Below are positions 22,467 to 34,302 of a stretch of 64,000 nt of DNA, piece by piece. The DNA comes from Metallyticus violacea. Its lineage: Eukaryota; Arthropoda; Insecta; Mantodea; Metallyticidae. A model generated the notes under the pieces. It had not been told where the DNA came from and did no database searches. It saw only the letters and a program-made list of their open reading frames with translations. The stretch's first letter is position 1; each line of letters begins with the position of its first letter. Location: contig CM060833.1 of the NCBI GenBank assembly GCA_030762175.1, positions 74,268,501-74,332,500 on the forward strand, written 5' to 3'. The position numbers and the translations under genes were made by a program.

Positions 22467-22682
22467 TTTTTTTTTTGAATGATTTATTTATGGACGCTCT
22501 TTAACAGCTCAGGTCATCAGCGTCCCATTCAACTCAGGGCGTGAAACGGCCGACAAATTTTGCTCAGAGGCCTCTCTTTCAGGCTTGAGGTTCTTTTTCG
22601 TGCCGTAAATGTACGACACGGGACCCACGGCTTTACTTCCCTTCCGAAGGAAGTGATACTTAGGATTTTTACGCCCCGAAAA
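22467..22682 (-). mobile_element. SINE family A copy 3, 5'-truncated, with perfect TSD
   Basis: Minus-strand family A body and 3' end with an A-rich tail (T-run at 22467-22476 on the plus strand). The tRNA-like head is missing. It is bracketed by perfect 11-bp direct repeats GCAGTGTTCAC at 22456-22466 and 22683-22693, the target-site duplication. Body sequence is close to the family consensus (CGTGTCGTACATTTACGGCA on the minus strand), which together suggest a comparatively recent insertion. Confidence 0.92.
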
Positions 22683-22693
22683 GCAGTGTTCAC

Positions 22694-24954
22694 ATACATA
22701 CAATCTATCGCGGATATATTATTTTATTTAGCATGAATTCTTTATAAATATTTTGAGAGATTACATCTTATACAACAGATGGCACAATAGGAAATATTTT
22801 GACTTTATTGCCAAATAAAGATGTCCTAATGCTATATGATATGTTACAAAATTATTTCGTTAAAAACATTTAATATTAATTTTGCAGATTGAATTGCTTT
22901 TTTGCAATATTGATATGATAGTAAATAACTACATAATCATTACATAACTTTCATGGTGCAAAGACTTTACTGACAATTATATACAGTTATGTTACTCTGT
23001 TCCATTTAATTATTATGATATGTATAATAGTAAAAAGCTTTATGAATTAGCACAAATGCCCATTGTCAGTCAGAAATGAACACAAAACCAGAACAAACGG
23101 GAGAAAAATATTGTTCCGCAAAGTAACAATTTATTTTAATTTAAACATTATTACAGGAAATAAATAAGTATAAATATTGGCAAATATTAAAACATTCAAT
23201 GCTTAAAGAATCGTGCACAATATATGTTGTTTATATAACATTACTTCCTAAGAAACATTACTAAATTATTTGTAATATAAGAATGCAATCTAACAAATTA
23301 ATCTACAAAACTTAAACCCTGCACAAACTTTTTTAAATAAACCATGATATTGGAAAATAAGAACAGTTACTTTGATAGCAATACACAGTAAATTTAAGGA
23401 AAATTAATAATCGTTCCAGTAAAATAGAAAAAAATATAATTACTAGTTGGTACGGACACAGAAGATAGTACTCAGAACATAAGAATAATTCTTCCCACAC
23501 ATACAAAAATCTTGGTATTGATGGTCTCGCACTAAGAATATCTTGACCAGTCATTATTGTTTAACGACCGAAGTGAATAAATACCAGCCACTGACGCATA
23601 TACATTCAACCCTCTACCTGAATACCGCTTACTATGCGTTTGTTACTGCAGCTTGGCGCAGTTGCCCTGCAAGCACTGCCCGGCATACCTCATCCTTTTG
23701 GATACTGCTTTATGTACATCTCAAGGCTAAATGCTAAAATTGGAAATGTTATAGTTTTTCATATTTTTATTTGTGCTGCAATTCATTTTTACAAGTTTTT
23801 CTTAATGTTCCCATCCATTCAGCTTAATGTTCACAATTATTTTCATTACTGCAATATGTACTTGCAAATAACTGAAATAAGATAGTGTTATAAACTCGAC
23901 ATTTATGTTATAATTAATTCTGACAGGATATTCCCCACCGTACTTCATTATTTTTATTTTTGTCCTGGAAAAATTAAAATTATATTTCTCTCTTATATCA
24001 AACAATAAATACAGTACACTCTGTTGTCTCAAATTACTATGTTTTCTGCAAAGAATACGCAAGTTATAAATGTGCTATGTGTGTATAAAGAATACTTGCA
24101 ACAATAATAATTTAATTAGTATTTTATTTATTACCTAAACACAACAAAGTAAATAAACAGTTATGAGTCTATCGTTTCCTAATAAGCCCTCCAAAGCTCA
24201 AAGTTCGATCCCTGATATGTTATAAAGCTGTCCTCTATCTGTAAAGATCCGCGAAAGGCAGTTGGCAAGAATGACTACGATGAAGAAATCAAACTGTCTT
24301 AAAAGCTTTGTCCTTTACGCTACTCTGAACTCAAAATTAGCGGGTCATTTGCAATCAAGAAGGGCACCATCACTAAAACTTGCAGCATCAGGGTTTCATA
24401 ATAAGCGCAAACTCAGTATACAATTTAATATGTTCTTTACGATTACTCTTTCTTATCGAAGACCAGAGAAAGAAAAGGAAAAATGTATTTACCCGTTTCA
24501 GATTAATTTTTTCTGCATAATGTTTTATGGCAGGCATTTTTATTAATAGTTATTTATTTCCCCAGATATTCAATGAAAAAATTGTCCATGCGCAAGGTTA
24601 ATTTATCTTTACTCTTTTGTATCGTACACCTACTTATCAAGTAATATAGTCTAAAAAGAAATTAAAATATAAAATTATAGATATTTATTTTCTAAGTTAT
24701 TAACTGTTTGACATTTTAAACGTAGCCAGGCGTTTATTTATTTTATTGTTGCTATGGTTTGTGTAAAGAATATAGGTATCAAATTAATAAGTGTTTGTTT
24801 AATATATCGGATCAAAGTTAGGATAATAATACAGATAGGTATATTAGTGCAAATTTGCATGTATTTTTAGAAAACCCTAAAAGTCTGCATGCTAAAAAAA
24901 AAAAATTGCATAATAGAAGAAAAAAAGCATTTTAATTTACAGGAAAACTAAGTG
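22694..24954. other. Unassigned AT-rich DNA
   Basis: No gene, RNA or repeat recognised. Several 60-95-codon frames on both strands have no motif. Confidence 0.4.
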
Positions 24955-25400
24955 AAAGTTATACAGCACGTAGCCAGAATTTTCACTAATAATTTCTCAC
25001 TTTTTCAACACAACCTCCATCTTTTTCACAGGTTTTTTTTATATCTTTTAATAAAGGCATATGTGCCCACGCGGTAAAAATTACTATCCTGTACATGAGA
25101 TACAATTCGTCAGTTGTTACCCCAGCAGATTCGTATGTTGCGTGGAGTCACTGCAGTGGTCAGGTGGCCGGCCCGCTTTCCACTGTAAGGAGGTTTACCC
25201 TTCAGCTCCCATAAAGCGGCGAACCCAGCGTCTAACAGTGCTGATATCCGCTGTAGAATCTCTATAAACATTTCCCAGTCTTTTATAAATATAGATATTT
25301 CACCTTCCCCATTCGGCTGGCTCTCTAACACGCAAATCATTTGTCAGCCATTTTCTAAAGCAAAGCATTGCCGACTTAAGGTTCTGTTATTGCCAAAGAA
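24955..25400 (-). mobile_element. Internally deleted mariner relic
   Basis: Minus strand from about 25300: IYKRLGNVYRDSTADISTV then RRWVRRFMGAEG, the N-terminal helix-turn-helix of mariner transposases, then a GHLTTAVTP stretch (family 'GRPSTAxTPENV'). It passes directly to the extreme C-terminus KDIKKTCEKDGGCVEKV (family 'WxKCIxxxGDYVEK'). The catalytic core is missing. The inverted termini were not resolved. Confidence 0.65.
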
Positions 25401-26122
25401 TGTAAAGGGGAATTGCGGCAAATTCAAATTTCTTAAATTTCCAATCTTATTTAAAGAAAAAACAGGAGGCATTACTTTCTGACACACGTTCAAGCCGGGG
25501 CAGAAACTAATTTCTAATCTGTATTTCGGATAAGCTAAATGTAATTTATTCAGTGCTAAAGATAACTTTATCCTTAAAATAAAATGTCAACACACACATA
25601 TGCTTAGTATTATTGAATACAGAAAGTATACTACAAGCCTAAAAAAATTAAAAATTTGAAGAAGAGTATTTAAGTAAATTCTTAGCTGAAGGTCTCTCTC
25701 TCTTCGTGGTTATAACGGGTGGAGGTAGAATTAGTGAGTTGTACGAGATGAAGGTTAATAACCTTGAGGACAGAGATTTCACTATGAAAATTAATATTCC
25801 TGGCACCAACATCAAGAAAAAAAGTTTTTAATAAATGTTTCAATATAGTTATTGCTACCATCCATATTAATTATGAAAAACAATTATAAATGAATATTTC
25901 TTTTTATTATTTAATTAACATTTCAATTTTGCAAATATGTATTTTAAAATAGTAGTACTACTATATACGACGACCATTATTTAACTGGAAAAAGTTCAAA
26001 AAAGTATATAAATTAACAATACCCTCTAAAAAGACACAGGTTATGACATCTTCAGGAGTTTTTATATAAAAATAAGATTGTTATTGAAAATAAACTAATT
26101 GATCAAGTTACATCCTTTAACT
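25401..26122. other. Unassigned AT-rich DNA
   Basis: No feature recognised. Confidence 0.4.
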
Positions 26123-26330
26123 TTCTTTAAGGATCTCTTTAGCACCCCTGGTCATCAGCGTCCTATTCAAGTCAGGGCGTGAAACGTCGCGTGCCGCAAA
26201 TCTACGAACCGGGATCCATGACTTTGCTTTCCTTCCTAAGGGATCCATAGTTACGATTTTTAAATTAATCTATCAATTCTGGCTGGGTTTGAACATACAA
26301 CTTCGGGCCTACGAGGCATGTCTTGTTACC
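26123..26330 (-). mobile_element. SINE family A copy 4, diverged, near full length
   Basis: Carries the family A 3' end (TCATCAGCGTCCTATTCAAG, complement) and a head with GGTTTGAACATAC as decayed B box (minus-strand GTTCAAACC-type), with 'TTACCATCAAGTCCGAC' at the head end. Shorter internally than other copies, so the central hairpin segment is partly deleted. Many substitutions suggest an old copy. Confidence 0.75.
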
Positions 26331-26359
26331 ATCAAGTCCGACTTCTTGTCTGTGAAGTA

Positions 26360-26790
26360 TTTTATAATTCTGATAATGTTATACACAAAAAAAATTATAA
26401 AATAAATCAATTTAATGGTACCATTATAGAAATTTTAAAAAGAAAAGTCAGGAAAGAAACAAAAATAAAATTATATAAACAGATCATTTACATGGAGCAG
26501 ATGTTTCCACTCTTGGGGGGAGGGAGATCCAAGCAGGAGAAATGAAATGTCAGAAATATGGAGAGAATACTACGAACTGAACGTTAGAAATGAAGATAAA
26601 AAGAAGAATTTTAAGGGTTGAGAACTTAAATAATATAATCCTGAAACAAAGAAGCAAGCGGCGGAATTATTTAGAACAAACGGATAATACTAAAATACCG
26701 AAACAAATTTTAATATATAAGCCAACTGGAAAGAGGAATTTATTTCGGCCGAGGATGTTGTATGTCTTTGTTGGAGACGTAAAAGGTCTA
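26360..26790 (+). pseudogene. Non-LTR retrotransposon reverse transcriptase, C-terminal relic
   Basis: Frames read KINQFNGTIIEILKRKVRKE then TKIKLYKQI (family 'KINKFxxICGTIxRTLKxKTRKETxxKFYKVxAVPVLLYGSE'), and after a frame change NNIILKQRSKRRNYLEQTDN followed by TKIPKQILIYKPTGKRN and RPRM (family 'MDxxRIPKQxLxYxPxGKRxxGRPRxRW'). This is the region after the polymerase palm in a common insect endonuclease/RT element. Polymerase motifs are not present. No 3' tail is seen. Confidence 0.75.
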
Positions 26791-27157
26791 TATAGCCCAA
26801 TACGTAAACAGATTATTGTGATGATTCTTATATACGGTTAATTATCAAAATAGAAATTGCTAAACTTGGTAACAAAATTCCCTAAAATGTTTAGATTTGT
26901 AAACTTAATAAAACTTCCAATAAAAATGTCCTACTTTATTCATTGGCGGTGAAATAAAACTTTACCCATACTTACTATTAAAGCGTTCCTTCGTCGTACG
27001 AATGAGATTTCAATAATAAAATGTTATTTTATTAGCAGATGCTGGAAAAAGTATTTAAATGTTTAACTTTATAGTTGTAAGCACAAAAATGAATTTAACT
27101 TTATCTTATTTTATAAAGGCATTCATCTAGTCAACATTATGTGATGATAATTTTGGA

Positions 27158-27161
<4 letters not shown>

Positions 27162-27212
<51 letters not shown>
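27162..27212. repeat. (AAT)n microsatellite
   Basis: Uninterrupted AAT/ATA units. Confidence 0.95.
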
Positions 27213-27213
<1 letters not shown>

Positions 27214-27316
27214 TACCGTCCTTTCAATGTAAACACGACTTTAAACACCTTGAGTATTAGATAAAATTTACTTTCATTCTTCTTGACATTACACTACACC
27301 TTCCCCCTTCTCAAAT

Positions 27317-27597
27317 GAGTCGGTATTGGTGATCTTGTGGTAACCATAATTGCCTCGTTTAATCCCGGACAAGGTCAATGAATATTTTCGGACGTAAAAA
27401 TCCTATGCATGGCTAGCTTCGGAAGGTAAATAAAGCCGTGAATCCCGTGTCGTACATTTACGGCACGAAAAAGAACCTCAAGCCTGAAAGAAGAGTCCTC
27501 AGCGCAAAACTGATTTGTCGTTTCACGCCCTGGATAGAATGGGACGCCGATGACCTGAGATGTTAAAGAGCATCCGTAAATAAAACAAATCAACCAA
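27317..27597 (+). mobile_element. SINE family A copy 5
   Basis: Head GGTGATCTTGTGGTAACC (A-box-like) then GCCTCGTTTAATCCCGGACA: about 17 bases of the head, including the first half of the B box, are deleted relative to the 44.5-kb copy. The body keeps CGTGTCGTACATTTACGGCA, and the 3' end GAGATGTTAAAGAGCATCCG is followed by AATAAAACAAATCAA. Flanks CTTCTCAAAT (27307-27316) and CTTCCTCAAAT (27598-27608) are an imperfect target-site duplication. Confidence 0.88.
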
Positions 27598-28079
27598 CTT
27601 CCTCAAATACTCCCATTTCTCCCTGTGTTTATTCGGCATTCTTCAAGTGAATTTTATACACGAGACCCATAGAAATATAACGATTTTCAGAACTATCTTG
27701 TGGGTCACTCTTATATAATTAAAGAAAAATACAAGTAGCAAAAACAGTTTATTAATCTGATCTTATTTTTTAAAATCACATTTAAATGGGCTCCATGATA
27801 ACGAATACATATGTGTAATGGCTCTGGAAGTTCACCAAAGAATAATATTCCTGATTTCACGAGTTGTGTTTTCTTTTAACTACATGGTGATCTGTAGCCT
27901 GTCGCAGCATACTTTACTTTTCAAGTAACCCCATAAAAATACCTGCCATCAGATCCAGAGACCGCTTGTCCGGGCAACATCAGCAAATCGAGAAATTATG
28001 CGTCCAGGAAGCAGGGTCTGCAGAGTTCATTGTTTCACGAGCAGTGTAAGCTGCTGGAACTAAGTTTTATCGTTGTCAT

Positions 28080-28670
28080 TCATCTGAAAGTCCAGCATTT
28101 CTGCACACACACACACACACGGGTGAACGATCCTCCACGCAACCGGTTTCACGGCGTGCGGCAGGCCGCTGCTGTGTCTGCGATGCGGGTGACAGGAAGT
28201 CCGCAGTAAATATAATACGGTTTGTCGGGTAAATTATTTCTAACATGCATGACACAAACACTTAAGAATAAAAGTAAATTACTCACATATATTAGGCAAG
28301 GAGATGCTGAAACTGCCTCCCTCATTGTTCAAGCATTTCTGACACCACGTTAGAAAATTGCTCATTACACTCTGCAGTTCCCTATGGAATATGGCAGCAA
28401 TTTCTTGAATGTTAGTTTTAAGTTCATCTAAAGTGTGTGGATTTGATTTGTACACTTTCTCTTTTAATGTCCCCTCCTCCAGAGATAAAAGTCGCAAGGG
28501 GTTAAATCTGGGGAACGAGGGGACCACATGTTGTTAGTGATAGCTCTATCTTGAAGCACGTCAAGAATTTCTTGTAATACAATACTCTTGGGGAATAGAA
28601 TATTTGTATTGCCCCATTTCATCTGATACATTGATGTATTACGTCGCCTAACAAACACATGCTACTTGCG
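28080..28670 (-). pseudogene. Tc1/mariner-type transposase relic, C-terminal part
   Basis: Minus strand: NNMWSPRSPDLTPCDFYLW (about 28550-28495), then after a frame change LKEKVYKSNPHTLDELKTNI and FLTWCQKCLNNEGGSF. The third catalytic region SPDLTPCD is intact. The following 3' segment down to about 28100 (GCGGACTTCCTG on the minus strand) matches the 3' region of the 51-kb relic, so both belong to the same family as the 0.5 and 12.2 kb copies. A CA-repeat (28103-28120) sits in it. Confidence 0.75.
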
Positions 28671-28791
28671 CAAGAGTTCAACTCACACAGAAGCCTCGCG
28701 CAGCTGAGGGGAAATGTACTCCCCACCTCAGCCGACATAGCGACATAGCGCTGTCGGCCGGTCCCGCGGTTGCGTCAAGCTTGCTCACCCA

Positions 28792-28831
<40 letters not shown>
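28671..28831. other. GC-rich stretch (possible transposon terminus) and (TA)n
   Basis: 28,680-28,790 is GC-rich (GCTGTCGGCCGGTCCCGCGG) and has a local echo (CAGCCGACATAGCGACATAGC). It may be a terminal region of one of the flanking transposase relics. (TA)n follows at 28794-28831. Confidence 0.4.
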
Positions 28832-28833
<2 letters not shown>

Positions 28834-28999
28834 TTATGTGAACCTTTTTATATTGCACTCTGAGTGTTTTTTATGAGTTTTATGCTTTTTAGAAGTTTTT
28901 ATTACTCTATTAATAGTATATATATATACATATATATCGCTGTGCATTGATGGACACAGTACGGTTTCCTTCTTCAAAAAAGTATGGACCGATGATTTC

Positions 29000-29560
29000 A
29001 AAGGCAGAAAATCAGCACCACACTGTTACTTTCTGTGAATGCAATGGTTGTTCATATACTCCCTTGGGTTGTTCGTCACTCCAGTAACGAATGTTCCGTT
29101 TATTTACGAACCGACATGGAAATGAGCCTCTTTTGACATAATCAGTGTGTTCAGAATATCAGGATCGCCATCTAACATTGCAAGGAACTACTTACAAAAT
29201 GCCAGTCGAGCATGTCTTTAAGTCGGTGAATTTGAATTTTGTATGGATGGAATTTTAGGTCATGTTGAAGGATACGGTGAGCGCTTATTCTGGACAGATT
29301 CAATGACGACTTGCAGTGCGGGTTGGACTTCTTTCCACGGCTTCTCTTACTCTTGCAACATTTTCAGGTGTATGTACTCTGCCCACACTACCAACAAACT
29401 TATTAGGAACACTGCCAATGGCAGAATGGTATTACGGGGGTGAAATTCTTCCATGGCGTGACACATTAAAGTCTAACCTAAATGTTCTCTGAATGTAGAA
29501 GGTCGACTTAGATCCAGCGAATGCACGTTTTTCAACCGTCCAATTATCCCTATTGTTGTT
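29000..29560 (-). pseudogene. Tc1/mariner-type transposase relic, N-terminal and middle part
   Basis: The minus strand gives, across frame changes, segments that fit around and after the first catalytic aspartate: a 'MSKEAHFHVGS' piece, then RNIRYWSDEQPKGVYEQPLH, then SQKVTVWC. In the family this is 'FSDEAxFHLxGxVNKxNxRYW..ExPxxxHExPLHSxKVTVWC'. It could be the upstream half of the 28.1-28.7 kb relic, split by the GC-rich and TA-rich insertion. The further upstream half is too decayed to read. Confidence 0.6.
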
Positions 29561-32500
29561 TACTAAACGGAGAGAATAAATTGCATGTTTGGAAGTTAAC
29601 ATATCAACCAGTACCTACCACAACTGTAACGCAAAATCGCTAGATTGTTAAAAAATAAGTTTAGAAATTGCATTGTGTTACTTGATTCTTGAAAAAGTAT
29701 TTTTATTTAATTCTATACGAGTGTCCCACAAGAAGGTTCTGAAAACCGTCATATTCCATTGAGTCACCCTGAATAACCTCAACGATTTCCTTTCCTTGTC
29801 AAAATTTAACTGGAAGGATAAAACAGCACTGTTTAACTCTAATATTAAAGTGACATTTAATAAACATTTGCTTGAGTATTAAATGACAGCATATTTTATT
29901 TTAATAGCATTTTAATCCATTTACATGAATAGATTGTTGCATTATTTCCCAGAAAATATGCTTCATAAATGCAGATTAGCTCATCTACGAGATTTTTGCT
30001 TTGGTTGTATTATTTTAAACTAAAACAGGTTCTTTCCCCAATGGTGTGAATGTGGACATTTGTTTGGTTAAAAATTATGATGTTCCATTTAGTTCAAATC
30101 CCTGCAGCTTAGTACAAATACACTGTGTACACAAGAAAAACGAATGATAATTGTATAGCTCAACTCCAAAGGTGTATGAAAGCATATGAAACATTTACGT
30201 TATTGTATAATTCTTTAAATATATTCACTGCTATTTAAAAATACAGTTAATGAACATTAAAGATAATTAAAATCTTACAATCGTTTAGCATGCTCTAAAT
30301 CTTAGACTAACACAGAAATCCGTGTGATACTCGAGAAATGCGACTGTCATATGTTTCTAAACATTATATTAGGTGTAGCTGCCCCGCATCGCAACACAGC
30401 ACACTTTTCGTTCGATGATTCACTAACTGACTCACAACTCCTCCATTCCTAAGCTTTCACTGCTATCTGTTCTATTTTGGCACACCGAACAGTCATCCGA
30501 TGGTTTGATCCCCATTTACAACTGCGTTGTTGAGGAGGAGGAGGGCGGAACTACCTGTAAAAACGTATTTTGTTTGCATTTACACTCTCCAAGTATAAGA
30601 ACAGTGGTAGATTTGGCTCTTTCATTGTGTCTTTATTGATTATTTACTACTTTTTATTATTTGTAAGCTTTTCTAATTGAAATGGATGCCTGCAGATGTT
30701 AAGAACGATAAGCATATTTGTGGCTGCAATTACCAAGTACAATACGCTACAATAGAAAAATATACATACACATTTGTTACAAGGGAAATATTTGTACTGC
30801 AATCTTATTGATAATGTGGGAACTCTGCTGGCCTTCGTCGGAATTCGATCTTACATTACACTGGAAGTATATCAGCAATAGCCTCGGAAAAAGATCATTA
30901 AATGGGGGGGGGGTCTTAACGACCGCTTGAATTTATTACATAGAAACTTATAAATGAGGTTGTAACATTTTCCATTGGCCTATTTCAGCTCCCACTTGTA
31001 AATTGAGGAAAAGCTATTTTGATTTATATTTCTTTTTCAATTCCACAGCGTGTAGTGTAAACAAAGTACACATAAAATGTTTCTTGCATCTAGTTAGTAG
31101 TTACCTAGAGGAGCAGAATTAATTACTTACTTTAATGAATTGCATAAACCAATGAGCTTCTTATAGTAGCCTTCCATGGATGCTTTATCACAATAGTGAC
31201 TGTGCTTTAGTTTGCATTTTATATGCACTTTTCTTGGCTTTATGTTATCGCCTTTAATGTTTTTCAAATCTTCTATGAAGGGAAAATATATATAATTAAG
31301 GTTGGGCAGCATTAAATGCATGATGCAATGTTTCATGAAATTGAATACATCCAGCTTCTGGCTGCCTATTCCTTTAGCTAACACAAAATAGGAATATAAA
31401 AGAACAATAACATATTTTACAGTAAGATTATTTGAGTACGGGTCACTTAGCGCGGTTGCTCACTAACCAAATGCAGCCCCAGAACCGGAAAAGGGGGAGA
31501 TAAGAGTCGCTGCGCATAAAACTGGTTTTATTATTATAGAATGCATATTTTTTCCTGAAAGCATAAAATAATACACATTTATAATTCACCAGTCTTGCTA
31601 AGAATGCTGAATCCACCATCTTGTTCATTTTATCACACGGATTTGGCACTTACATTTTCAACATTCAAAACATTGTCATCTCTTATCAAGTGAAGTTTTG
31701 TAACCAGTTCTGCATCGGCTGTCTGTAGGGTATCAAATGCAGCAGGAAGAAAGACAACATTAGGCATATTATACTCAACTTAAAGGAAGCATCATCATTT
31801 ATTACTGCAGTGTCAGTAAAGATCCCCAATGTGTAACAAATGGAGGTGGGGGAAGAGGAGGACAGTGTTGTTTGAATTCGAAAATACAACAAACAGTTGT
31901 AACGCGTGTGCTAGGCGCGTTATGTACGTTATATTCCGATACTGTTTTTTTTTTTTTTTTTTTAACACTGTACTGATTTCATCATATAAGTTAAGAGAAA
32001 AGCGCAGTTAAATTAAAAAGCTTGAATATTGAACAGCAGTTAGCAGTAATTAAAGGTAGGGCCTACCGGCACTTTCTGCATTCAGCTTACGCACTGCTAA
32101 ATTGGCAAAATGACTCACCCGGAATCTGTGGTGTCGTCATTTCAAATCCAAAAGTTCTCATTTTCAAACTTATTTCTCAGTTCACTCACAATTTTTATCA
32201 TATGCACAGTCTTTCGCAATGTGGAAGTTTGGAATGTGTCTTTGAAGTTCATGTTTCTACAAATTCTCGCTATTTATCATTCTGTGATTTGCTACGCGGA
32301 ATATCAGCTGCAATAAAAACTACGCACATGTCTTCAGAAAATTTAAATTGGCCCAACTATTTAGAGGTGGGCTATAGCGCCTCACTAGCCAGCATTTTTC
32401 TTTTACAAATAAGTATGTTTATTACTGTGTGTGTTTTCTAATATTAGACGTAAATAGTTCCAGGTAATCCTACAGAACCGATTGTCAACTAGAGAAAACG

Positions 32501-32997
32501 CATCTGCCATCTGAGAAATATACCTCTATAACACAGAGGGATTTATATACAACTAAAACATTTCTTTATTTTTATTCGGCTGGAAATTCACCCAATGTCC
32601 TGAGTTTAACTCGAATTAAAAGGCGTGATTGGAAGTTTTTGATTTCCTGTCAAGAGAGGAAATTTATATTTAATTTTATTAAATATAATAAAAATATTTA
32701 TTTCTTGTTGTTGGCTTTTGTATTTGGCAACTGTTTTCGATATTTTTTTCTAGTCGGTGTGAAAATACAGTACACATTAACTCAACGGCTGTTCCTTGGG
32801 AAGCAAAACTGGATTACAAATTTAATTACAGCTATTCGAAGGCCATACTAAAGAGAATTTGGTGTTTGCATCCCCCCCGAAGGAAACACCACACTGGCAT
32901 TGCTAAATAAACCGATAAGTGAAAAGAGCAAACATCGTTCATCTAGACTGGCCACGATGACTGGGCATGACTGGAGCGATCATACTCCGTTAGTCAT

Positions 32998-33002
<5 letters not shown>
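29561..33002. other. Unassigned AT-rich DNA
   Basis: No gene or mobile element recognised over about 3.4 kb. The longest open frame of the region (32022-32441, 139 codons, plus strand) has no motif or consistent codon character, and shorter frames overlap it. T-run at 31947-31963, G-run at 30904-30912. Confidence 0.35.

Positions 33003-33039
<37 letters not shown>
33003..33039. repeat. Poly-T tract, about 37 nt
   Basis: Uninterrupted T-run, plus strand. It could be the A-tail of a minus-strand retrocopy, but no retroelement body is seen at 33040 onward. Confidence 0.9.
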
Positions 33040-33043
<4 letters not shown>

Positions 33044-33270
33044 GAGCCCAGGTACACCTACTCAATGTGTCAGAGAGCGGCAAAAACCATACAGTTTCAC
33101 TTGTCCATCAGTTGCAGGAACCAGATAAGAACGAAAGAGGAAGTATTGCCGTTGGTCTCAGGCATTCATTGTGCAAAATCCTGGCATATCACAAGGTTCA
33201 GAGATGAAGCATGGTTCCGCTTATTCGGCTATGCCAACTCACAGAACTCACGCTTTTGAGTCGGTCCGAA
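33040..33270 (+). pseudogene. Tc1/mariner transposase fragment around first catalytic Asp
   Basis: Reads FRDEAWFRLFGYANSQNSRF, the well-conserved 'FxDEAWFHLxGYVNSQNxRxW' block with the first catalytic aspartate, and after one frame change 'VRNPRVIHA'. Upstream residues (CAKSWHITR) are less clear. The frame breaks soon after, and the remainder of the element is missing. Confidence 0.7.
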
Positions 33271-33377
33271 ATCCACGTGTCATTCATGCGCGCAATTAAA
33301 GCCGGGAAGGTGCGCAGTATCTGCACAAAGAATAGTGAGATCATTTTCTTTTTTAACAGATTGTGGACACTGCATAG

Positions 33378-33490
33378 TTTCTTCTTCTTCATCTTCTTCT
33401 TCTACTCTTCCTCCTTCTTCTTCTACTCCTCCTCCTTCTTCTACTCCTCTTCTCCTCCTCCTTATTCTACTCTTCCTCCTCCTTCCTCCA
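33378..33490. repeat. Pyrimidine (TTC/TCC)n microsatellite, LINE 3' tail
   Basis: Mixed CTT, CTC and CCT units on the plus strand. Serine/proline and arginine/glutamate-rich open frames over it are repeat artefacts. Confidence 0.9.
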
Positions 33491-33676
33491 GAAGGTATAG
33501 GCCTGTCGACCTGTTCCATTCTCAATTAAATATATCATTACATCTTGCTCTTGGTCTTCCTACTTGGCGATATGCTCTAGGTTTATAATTTAGTAATATT
33601 TTTGGTATCACTTCTTCTTTCAATTCTCAATATATGCTGACACCAATTATTTTTATTTTAAACTATTTTTTCACTT

Positions 33677-33679
<3 letters not shown>

Positions 33680-33712
<33 letters not shown>
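33680..33712. repeat. (TA)n microsatellite
   Basis: Uninterrupted dinucleotide run inside the RT relic. Confidence 0.95.
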
Positions 33713-33716
<4 letters not shown>

Positions 33717-33894
33717 TGTTTTCGAATTTCTTAATTTCTTTATTTGTCTAAGAGAGGAAATTCAGCTAATACTCTTATAAATCTCATCTCTGCTGTTTCT
33801 ATTCTCTGTCCAGTTTTCAGTTCCTTTTTTAAGTCTTGTTCTTTAATGTTTTCCTTATTGTTCCATTCATTTGTCTTAATTTAGTTTTATATAT

Positions 33895-33926
<32 letters not shown>

Positions 33927-34240
33927 AACTGTACGATACATTAGTTAAGAGATTTGTTCTATTATTTCTTCATTAGCAAATATATCCCACGATATACTCC
34001 CTTTAAAATCCATTGATTTTGTCTTGGTTGTGGAAATCTTTAAACTATGTCTCCATGTTATCTTTAAGGTTATTAACACTTTTTCATGGAGTTTGTTTAG
34101 CAAATGGACGATGCAGAGCTGGGTCATGAATATTTTATGAGTTGTGCCTTATACAGCAGGAGGGCTTTTAAAAAATTGCACAGAGGTTAATAATCTCCCA
34201 CAGAGACACTACATTTGATGTATAATAGCATCGTTTGTTT

Positions 34241-34243
34241 TGA

Positions 34244-34301
<58 letters not shown>
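34241..34301. repeat. (GAAA)n microsatellite
   Basis: About fifteen GAAA units. Confidence 0.95.

Positions 34302-34302
<1 letters not shown>

Larger units (their letters stand above)
33375..34130 (-). pseudogene. Non-LTR retrotransposon RT relic with GGA/GAA tail
   Basis: Minus strand from 34127: KISTTKTKSMDFKG then ANEEIIEQIS (family 'KISxxKTKVMAFxG...xNxxIEQVxxFNYLGC'). After a T-run interruption comes LKTGQRIETAEMRFIRVLAE followed by FPLLDK (family 'RIxTAEMRFLRSVxGxTLLDKxRN'), and last VIPKILLNYKPRAYRQVGRP. This is followed on the minus strand by a purine microsatellite of GGA and GAA units (33378-33490), evidently the element's 3' tail. A (TA)n at 33680-33712 interrupts the body. Palm-domain motifs are not present. 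Confidence 0.72.

Noticed and set aside
32022..32441. 139-codon open frame, the longest plus-strand frame in its region
   Set aside because: No motif, no conserved block, another frame overlaps it, and composition is mixed. Probably chance.
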